Source: Malurus cyaneus samueli (Eukaryota > Chordata > Aves > Passeriformes > Maluridae). From it: a stretch of 64,000 nucleotides of DNA. Location: NCBI GenBank assembly GCA_009741485.1, contig CM019236.1, forward strand, positions 61,487,867 to 61,551,866, in the 5' to 3' direction. Shown here piece by piece: positions 56,330 to 64,000 of the stretch. The notes under the pieces are model-generated. The model did not search any database and was not told the origin of the DNA. It saw only the letters and a list, made by a program, of their open reading frames with translations. Numbering within the stretch: the stretch's first letter is position 1; every line of letters starts with the position of its first letter. The position numbers were made by a program, and so were the translations under genes.

Positions 56330-57135
56330 CAGCAGGAAGGAGGGAAGCAGGATGAGGTCAGTCCCGAACCGCTCGTTTCTTACACTCCTTCCTCCTCCGC
56401 CTCCTCCTCCTCCTCACTGTTTCTCTGCTCCGGCGGGGGGGTCCCTCCTACAGGGGACCCACAGGTCCCTTCCTGTGGCGAACATCATGCACCTCTCGGC
56501 CGTGGTGCTCTCCCGGTGCTCCCCCGCAGGCGTCACTCACCTCGGCGCTAGCAACGCTGCGCTTTCCCCGAGCCCATTCCTTCGCAGGCTTCCCCGCGGG
56601 CGCCACCCGCTCGGCTGCGGGGCTCCGGCCGGCAGGGAGGGGCACTAGGGCCGCTGTCACAAGGGGCGAGCCATCGGGCGACGCCGGAGGAACGCGAGGC
56701 AGGCGAGTGTGGGCGCAGCTGGGAGGGAGCGGGGAGCAGCGGGGAGCTCGCCACGGCTCGGGGAGATGGGAATGTGCCCCCGGTGCCGGGGAAGCTCTGT
56801 GGCCACGGAGGCGGTACGGCCGCACCTCTGCATTGAGCTGGGTCGCACGGCGTGGGTCGGTTCCTGAAGGAGACACGGAGCCGAGCGAGCCATGAGGGCT
56901 CTGTCCGCAGCTGCAGAGCCGGGCCGATCCGCAAGGAGGCCTTCTCCTGTGCCTCACAAACCTTGCACTCGTCCTCGCAAACCTTGCACAGATCCGCAAG
57001 GAGGCCTTCTCTTGTGCCTCACAAACCTTGCACTCGTCCTCACAAACCTTGCACTCGTCCTCACCCAACCTTGCACAGATCCGCAAGGAGGCCTTCTCTT
57101 GTGCCTCACAAACCCTGCACTCTTCTGGGCATCTC
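56330..57135. promoter_or_regulatory. Second CpG island, no associated gene identified
   Basis: An abrupt GC- and CpG-rich segment starting with a CTCCTCC-rich stretch at 56,385 and ending in a minisatellite at 57.13 kb. It looks like a promoter island, perhaps of a noncoding or incompletely sampled transcript. Long open frames on both strands (minus 56,448-57,086; plus 56,852-57,475) arise from the GC bias and the repeat; none resembles a known protein. Confidence 0.55.
56926..57130. repeat. Nested minisatellite (65-87 bp units with ~22-bp subunits)
   Basis: Three copies of a unit starting gatccgcaaggaggccttct occur at 56,926, 56,991 and 57,078. Inside each is the subunit cacaaaccttgcactcgtcc, repeated once or twice, which accounts for the different unit lengths (65 and 87 bp). 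Copies are nearly identical, so the array is young or homogenised. Confidence 0.9.
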
Positions 57136-60100
57136 GGCCACTAAAATAATACCCGGATTTTCATGTGCTTCCCCCGTTTGTTTCGCCTCTTCCACTCCAC
57201 CCCACCCATCCTTTTGTGTTGCCGATTTGAACGTAGCAGAAGGGAAAATCAAAAGGCAGAAAGACCAGATAAACTTGGTTGTTTGGAAAAAGAAAAATGG
57301 TGGTGAAAGGAGAAGGAGGAGGAGTGGGAAACCAATTACAAAATGGCAGGAACACTACTTTTCCCCAAAGAACTGCTTCCCAATAGGACAAGACCATCAC
57401 AGATTGTTTGCACTGAAAAATGTGGGTTTTTTCCCTCTTCAGCTGCCCCATTTATTTGGCTGTGGATGCTACTGAGCACGTTGCAGGCAGAGTGTATTAG
57501 GGTGTTCGAGGAGCAATCAGCCTGACCAGGAGTCTCAAGTTTAGCACATCTGCTCTCCCACACCTCCCTACCTCCAGGTGTACAAATGTAAAATACATTT
57601 GTATTATATCTACCCAAGTGTATTTACAGGTGCATACTCATTCTGGGGAACACTTTTCCCTGTAGGAACCTTTAAGAGTTTCACCTCTGGAATGAACCTC
57701 TCTAAATGTCACCTAAGATTTTAATCCTTGTATGTTTGCATCCTTGTAGCCTGACACCCACCCAGTAAAAGCTTTTCTGAGCAGATTGCAGGCTACATGT
57801 TATGCCATGATAAACAAATAAAACTTACAAAAAAACAATTCACAAAAAATTCAGGCACGTGAGTGTAATTAGCAAAATGGAAAGAGATATTAAACATGGG
57901 ATTATTTAATTACAGTTTTTATTCTGATAGAATTAATTCCTATTTTCTCCATCATGCAGAATATGGAGAAATCAGAAGAACCTTGGAAAAAATGATGAGA
58001 ATAAAACAGGTTGTAGGTTTATTGGTTCTAGCTTCTTGTTGGCCAGAAGATTGTGATTTTTTTTTTCCCTTGAGGGATTTCTGTTTTATTTTTTACTATT
58101 AAAAAAAACCCAACAAACACTCCGTGAAGCAAAATGAAGGTGTGTGTAGCAGCATTTACATCACCTAGCTAAGGTCTGCTGCTAGAATGCTATATCAGCT
58201 TTTGGTTTTAAGGTTGTTTGTAGGGAAAGAAAAGTAGGGTAAATTGCCCTCAGTCTGATTTATGAAATATCTCAGAAAATGGGATACAGCTGATGAAGAT
58301 AAAAAGACATATTGGACTATTTGTCTAAGCCACAAAAGGAGAATTTATGAGATAACAGTTTCAGATGTTTATTAGGAATTAGCCATGTTCTAGATAAGAA
58401 CAGTGAAAAACATTGGTGATTCCAGCATGCTGAAAATTGGCATCTGGAAGTATCAGGAGAAAACTGAGTCATCTGCACTAGTGCAGCAAATATACCTGAA
58501 AGAAATCAAGATGACTCATTAGGTTGCATTTAACTTTAATGATTGGGGAGCATATTTATTTTTGACTTTTGGAAACAGTGAATAGAACTGAGGACATTTT
58601 GTCTAAAGTGGTAAAATGTTTCTTTCCTACATCCATGTCCTAAAAAGATATGACTTTTAAAAAATTTTAAAATTAAAAATGCAGTGATTTATTACAGGGT
58701 TTTTTTTTGTCTACTTCCTTTTAAGAAAAAAAAAAAAAAACCTCAGAGAAATGCTACAGATGCAAATGAGGAATGAAAACTCTCATCCCAGTTGATACAA
58801 TTTCTCCACTCTTATTTGTTGTGCTAAGTACTATTTAAGAGCCATAATTAATAAGACAAAAAGTGTGAGGTCCTTTAAGACCTGGCACTGTCTTCAGCCT
58901 ACCTCTCTGGGGAGTGCTGTTTTGATTGTTTGTATTCTGTTTCAGTCACTCTGGGGCTGATGTCATAATTCCACTATCAGAGGAATTGTGCAGTAGTAAA
59001 CCTAGGCTGTGCCATTCCTCTTCTCTCTCTGGTAAGTACAGTTTTAAATTAAGAAGAACCTTCTTTCTCTCTTGCTGTCTGCTCTGAATTGAACATACAC
59101 CCTTCAGAAACACAGAAACACCTTTTTAGAAGGTAAGTACCTGGCAAATCTCTTCTGCCTATTGCAACCAGAAGTTACACATGATTTTATAATTAACTGT
59201 TTAACTTCAGCAACAGGATCTCTCATTTCCAGATACAGCAGGAAGTGTCTGGGTTTGGGAGGGAGAACTCATGAGGGTTTGTTTTATTTTACTTGGAGGG
59301 GGATGTGTTTGCTCCTCCAGTCCTCTGCTAAAGGATGGGTCATTGCGCTGTCACTATGTTCGTCAGTGCTCTGGTAAACCAGCTGAGTTACAAGAGATGA
59401 GATCTGTTTGTGTATCTGCTCTGTGTTTCCTACCTGGCTTGAAGGCTGTCCTCTGATCACACGTGCACATTTATGGCTGTGAAAGAAGGCACAGAATAGC
59501 TGCTAAATGTTCTTTTTACAGTTTTACAGTGCAGCCCATAGCTGATTGGAGAAAGATTAATTTATTCCCATTCTTAATTTGACTGGCACCAGATGTCTTA
59601 TAGACATTCCGAGATGTGTACTTGAATGTGCCACAAACTTGACTGCTGGTTCCTGAGCTGCAGAATTAGGCTGTGAGGAAGGTGGGATTATTTCAATGGG
59701 TCTGTCTAATCCACGTGGCCATAGGGGGATCAAGTCATAGGGATGGCATCTTATCTTGCCCTGGTGAAGGTGGTGAACATACTCATGTCTCAGCCGGAAC
59801 ATACCCATTGGCAGAAAGAAACACAACTTGGAAACAATGCACATTCACTCTGGCAAGCCCTGCAGAGACTCTAGCTTTAGACTGCTGAGATCAAACAGCC
59901 TGATGCGTCTGGAATGCTGTTCACCACATTTCATACCAACTGAAACTTTTAGTTGTGTAATCTGCAGGGCTCATAAGCAGAAATATTAAATTCTTGAAAA
60001 ACCAGATACAGGAAAATATTTCTTTTATGAGAATCATAAACAAATGCAATTTCTTCAAAAGCCCAACAACTTCTGAAACGGTTCTCTGAGCAGAAACATC

Positions 60101-61640
60101 TGTGTCAGGGGTAAGACTCTTAATATAATACAGCCCCTGATTTTCTTTCTCTCTTACTCTGCATTTAGCCAGGTCAACTATTTCAAGGCTCTGTGCTGAA
60201 ATTGCCGGTTCTTAGCCATACATATAGCCACAATGGGATGTTGAGCTGTGGATGATCACCTCCAAGAAAGAACTTACTGTATTAAAAATGCATGGAGAAC
60301 ACAGGTTTTGGTGGTGGAAGAAATAAGCACAAATTTCCTAGTTATGTTTTGCTTCATTTTTTGGTATCTCTCCAGGAGATTAAAATTCAACAGTATATGC
60401 TTACAGTATATGTACGTGGAGACAGAAATCTGCTGTTATTTTCTGTTAATATTTAAAAGGAAATCTCTGATTTTGTGTGTTTGGTTGTACATAACTCCTA
60501 GGACTTAGCTGGCAACAGGCCAGATTTTTACACCACCACAGGACATGTGTAAACTCTGTGTGCTTACACAGGTAGCTGCTGATGACTGTTCTGCTCTTGA
60601 ACCCTGCATACTATGATAAAACAGGCATGGATGATGATCATGGGTACTCATAAAGTGCTTTAACAATATGAGATGTATGGCTGGACACAGGAGAAGACGT
60701 AGGAAGCAAATCATTACCAGGACTCCAGCTTGAGTGCAAATGAAAAGCAATACCATGTTTAAAGTTATGTTCTTCATTCTTCTGTCATTTGTGGAACCCA
60801 AATGAATTTCCTGTAGGAAAGCAGGTTCCCCCATCCAGTAAATAGTAATTTCCTGGTAATAGAATTCCTTTGCTAATCCTGAAATGGTACTCAAGTCCCA
60901 GGACTAAAATAGTTGCTGTAAAGCATCCCTTTATGAACAGTGTCGCATGTTCACTTTGTGAACACTATCATTCTTCAGGTTACTGAAGAGAATGGAAAAG
61001 CCCCTCTGAAACAGGCTGAAGGCTCTTTCACCTCTCGAAAAGACAACCTTTCCAGTTACTGCAGACTCACTCCCTTCTCATTCCTATTCTCACTTCAGTT
61101 GCAGGAAGTGGCTGCAAGAGAGGAAACCTAAGGCTTAGACTCCTGCATGTCTTAGAGAAATGCTGGTTCTTCAGCAGTGATGAAATGAAGATTTTCTCTG
61201 CGACAGGGTTGGGATCCCGCTGCGACAGGGTTGGGGTCCTGAAGTACAGGATAAACTGACAGAGACCACTGTGCTACCTTTCAGAGGTAATGGGAGAGAC
61301 TGGGCAGCACCTGGGGAAGGGTTGGAGGACCTCCAGGAATTTTACTTCTGGTTGTATTTGGGGTTGAAGTCTCAGGCACTGGTACAGCATATATTGCATA
61401 TAAGTTAAAAACTAAGTAGTTGCACAAGGTTGGTAAAAAATAGTTAACATCCATCCTGAGCCTGTGTTGATGGCAAGGAGATGATGGATGGCATTTGTAG
61501 GATAGATCCCCTGGGTAGTTGGCTAGCAGAGTGAGTGATGCACTTTTTTCTCTTAAACCTAAAAGGTACACATTTTACTTATGGAAAAAAAAAAAATCTT
61601 TCGCAGAGGAGTGAGATTCAAAAGCCAAGAACCTCAAGTT
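57136..61640. other. Intergenic region, no gene seen
   Basis: AT-rich DNA with a poly-A run at about 58,725-58,740 and no recognisable coding exon or mobile element. Confidence 0.6.
61197..61240. repeat. 22-bp tandem duplication
   Basis: Two adjacent copies containing ctgcgacagggttggg, differing at a few bases. Confidence 0.85.
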
Positions 61641-61885
61641 TATTCCGTTGGTTGAAATCCCCGGGAAGAACAGCGAATCCGGAGATTCAACATTCCCCGC
61701 CAACAGGGAGTGTTGGCGATGGGCGCAACCCGCCCTGCCACACACGGCTGGGGCAGCAGTGTCACCTGCTGGCTGGCATGGGGACTGCGTCCCCGCAGCG
61801 CCACGGGGCCGCACATGGCAACAGCCCTTCTGAATTCTGTGTTAATTAATCGCTCGGGGTTTCCGACGTTTGCTTAGCGAATTAT
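61640..61885. promoter_or_regulatory. Small CpG-rich patch, possible promoter
   Basis: About 245 bp with raised CpG content in AT-rich surroundings, located some 230-470 bases before a possible first coding exon at 62,110. It could be the promoter of that gene. No TATA box or initiator was identified. Confidence 0.35.
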
Positions 61886-62109
61886 GCTGTGGCTTTGGTG
61901 ATACAGCTTTTTGCTCTTGATATTATTTTAGTATGGTTTTAAAATCGAGCCTGCTACTGGGACATATTTTGTTTTGCATTACTGTTGATTGAGAATACAT
62001 AAAGCCTAGTAAGGATAGCACCTGCTCACCTTAGAATTTTAAATTACAAGTCTGTTTATACTGTTGTATATGTCTAACAAATATGTACGTGTTTCACAAG
62101 GGTGGTCAA

Positions 62110-62211
62110 ATGAGTGATCTTGTGGAAGAAAACTGCAAGAAAAGCTATTCTTCCCAAGAAACATCTGCAGCAAAAAATGTGTCTCCTGCTAAGGACTGCT
62201 CCAAAAATTTG
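62110..62211 (+). CDS. Candidate first coding exon of the next gene (possibly ARL14EPL)
   Basis: An ATG at 62,110 opens MSDLVEENCKKSYSSQETSA and continues AKNVSPAKDCSKNL to a possible donor TTG|GTATGA. The Lys/Ser/Glu-rich composition is protein-like, and in human ARL14EPL lies downstream of LVRN on the same strand. Its recalled human N-terminus is similarly polar and starts M-x-E-x-x-E-x-N, a weak resemblance. The diagnostic Cys-rich C-terminal domain is not in the window. A possible continuation opens at 62,512 after CTCTAG (NPKQKHLNNVDTGDC). Could also be chance. Confidence 0.3.
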
Positions 62212-64000
62212 GTATGACTTCTTCAGTACTATTTTATTATCAAGATACTTACCATTGTCTTTAATTTCTTCAAAAATAAAGAGCTGGAGTCAAAAGGGAA
62301 ATATCAGTAGCAACAACAATGAAATGGATCAAGTTTGCAGTGCAGTGAGAGGGTAATTCTAAGGGTAGGGTAAGAGTAATTCTAAGTAAGTAGGGAAACA
62401 AGAAAGTATTCATAGAGGGAGGACTATCATAACGGATTATTTTTTTGTTTGCAACTTAAAGTTGCATAATTTACAATCATAAATAGTGATGATGCTGAAA
62501 ATCTACTCTAGAATCCAAAGCAGAAACATCTGAACAATGTAGATACAGGAGATTGCCGTGCAGGTTTTCAGGAAGATGCAGCTGAAGATACACAGCATCA
62601 ACCACCCTGTAAAAAAGTGCTCTCAAGTGCATGGATGTTTATGAGTCACTGTATCAGCAGACTGGGCTGAGCCGCCACTGCTTTCCCCATGAGAAACAAT
62701 GAAAGGGCTCGACTGTTTGTGGAAAATCACTGTGGACTCTTGAACTGAATGACACCCTTCAGGGAAGCTGAGAGATGGCAAGACAGTTCCATTTACGTAA
62801 CAGGAGAAAAGATAAATTTGTATGTATTTTTGTGCCTTTCATAAGGAGTGACAGGTGTGTGGTCAAAGTCCACAGTCATTGTCCAAAGGGAAATCATTTG
62901 ACGCAATGCACATGCTTGTTTGCAGTGACTTTAGAAACACCAGTCAGCATACACAGTCTATATGGACTGGTAATACAAAGAGATGATGTTTTAGCTTCCA
63001 AAAGTATTCAGCACTTTTAGCTAATTTCAAACGTTAGTTGCTCCTTCAGAATATTTTTCTTGCCCTCAGATTGTTTGGACAAAGATTGTTTCTAGGCATC
63101 TGTGGAAACACTGAATATAAGGAATCCATTTGAGATGCTTATAATCATAGTACTTGTTTTCACATTTTAGATAAAGTTGAAGAACAAAACATACAGTTCT
63201 GCCTCTCACATGACAACTTGCAAACTGCACGCTACTGTACCAGAGTCATGTATTCAGAGTCATGATCGTTCCATCTCCAGTCAGGATGCACAGTCGTTAA
63301 AAGTCGTTAATACTCAACAATTACACAAACATACATTTTAAACAATCAATATGATCTTATGAGTTATCAGGAATATTAATTTTAATGTAATTCAAAAGCC
63401 AGTCCGGCTGGTTCACGGATCTCCCTGCAGGAATACCTTTTTCCCAAGTCAGAGCTGATTTCATCACTGTTGCTGAGTTGGCGTTGTTGGTTTCTCCTAT
63501 CTTGGGAGTTCTTCCAAATGTCCTTGAGGCTCATAATCTGCATTCTTTGTGTCGTTATCAGTGGTACATCCTTCTTCCAAGTTTTGTTACCTCCCCCTAG
63601 GTCTGAGGTCACTGATGCTGTCAGCGCTCAACCTGAACAAGGCAATCTTGCAGCAAGTGATTTGTCTTTTCTAAAACCTGCGCATCACTTAGAGCTTTTT
63701 AGCTTGCTCTCTGCTTCTGGATTAAATTCCTTTCTTGTTGATTGGGCTTGAAAGCATAAAAAGATCAAACATCAAAGAAATATTTTCTTTAAGAAATTTT
63801 ACATGTTTCACATTTTACAACACAAGGAAACACTATAAGCATTTTTTATTTATTTTTCTGCATTTGTGCATTCCATTACCAAAGACACCTATGAATTGAG
63901 GCTAAAAGTTAAATTTAGAGCTTTTAGTGAGTATTTCTGTCATCTTTACAGAAGATGTTTTATTGCGATTAAAAAAAAAAGTAATTTAATTGCACAGTGC
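62212..64000. other. Downstream region, no confirmed exon
   Basis: AT-rich, with an open segment at about 62,512-62,670 that could be an exon after the candidate at 62.1 kb, and overlapping open frames on both strands at 63,382-63,751 that match nothing I recognise. The window ends without a stop or 3' end for any downstream gene. Confidence 0.4.

Larger units (their letters stand above)
52131..56330. other. Intergenic region, CR1 fragments, no gene seen
   Basis: AT-rich sequence with two CR1 remnants (below). Short open frames only, none recognisable. A GC-richer stretch at 54.5-54.8 kb has open frames on both strands but no known protein and no CpG enrichment. Confidence 0.6.

Noticed and set aside
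56448..57475. 212-codon minus-strand and 207-codon plus-strand open frames
   Set aside because: Created by CpG-island composition and the minisatellite; unit lengths of 65 and 87 bp are inconsistent with a conserved coding repeat.
63382..63751. Overlapping 76- and 93-codon open frames on opposite strands
   Set aside because: No recognised domain and no supporting splice or promoter signal; could be an unknown repeat but not supportable.

Overview
This is vertebrate nuclear DNA, most likely from a bird. It is AT-rich, with short exons, GT-AG introns, CpG islands and long poly-T and poly-A runs. It also carries fragments of CR1, the dominant LINE of bird genomes, at about 30.47-30.88, 52.74-52.84 and 53.39-53.61 kb. 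No bacterial gene organisation, CRISPR array, rRNA or tRNA was seen.

One gene dominates. Twenty exons on the + strand, from 16,356 to 50,611, encode an M1 zinc aminopeptidase that I identify as laeverin (LVRN, aminopeptidase Q). Exons 2-20 are bounded by clear splice sites and join in compatible phases. The exon count matches my recollection of the human gene. The product has a type II membrane anchor, the exopeptidase motif (GGMEN here), the HEIGH zinc site with its third ligand in the next exon, the catalytic tyrosine, and a C-terminal helical domain. The reading frame is broken as written. One base is missing just before GGMEN in exon 5 and one in exon 13. The CpG-rich exon 1 changes frame about seven times, each explicable by one extra base in a short homopolymer. 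Exon 1 looks like sequencing or assembly error. The exon 5 and 13 lesions could be errors or an early step of gene loss.

Layout: 1-15.9 kb has no recognisable gene, only simple repeats. 15.95-17.25 kb is the LVRN CpG island and exon 1. 17-50.6 kb is the LVRN body; its introns hold a 245-bp polypyrimidine tract, a CR1 copy, an LTR-like segment on the minus strand and a 0.9-kb CpG-rich block. 51.0-52.1 kb, just after the LVRN stop codon, is an unusual repeat-like block with a minus-strand promoter-like motif set. 56.3-57.1 kb is a second CpG island ending in a nested minisatellite. 61.6-61.9 kb is a small CpG-rich patch, followed at 62.1 kb by a possible first coding exon of the next gene; human gene order would suggest ARL14EPL. 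The rest is noncoding as far as I can see.

All calls come from reading the sequence and from recalled family knowledge. No database search was run.
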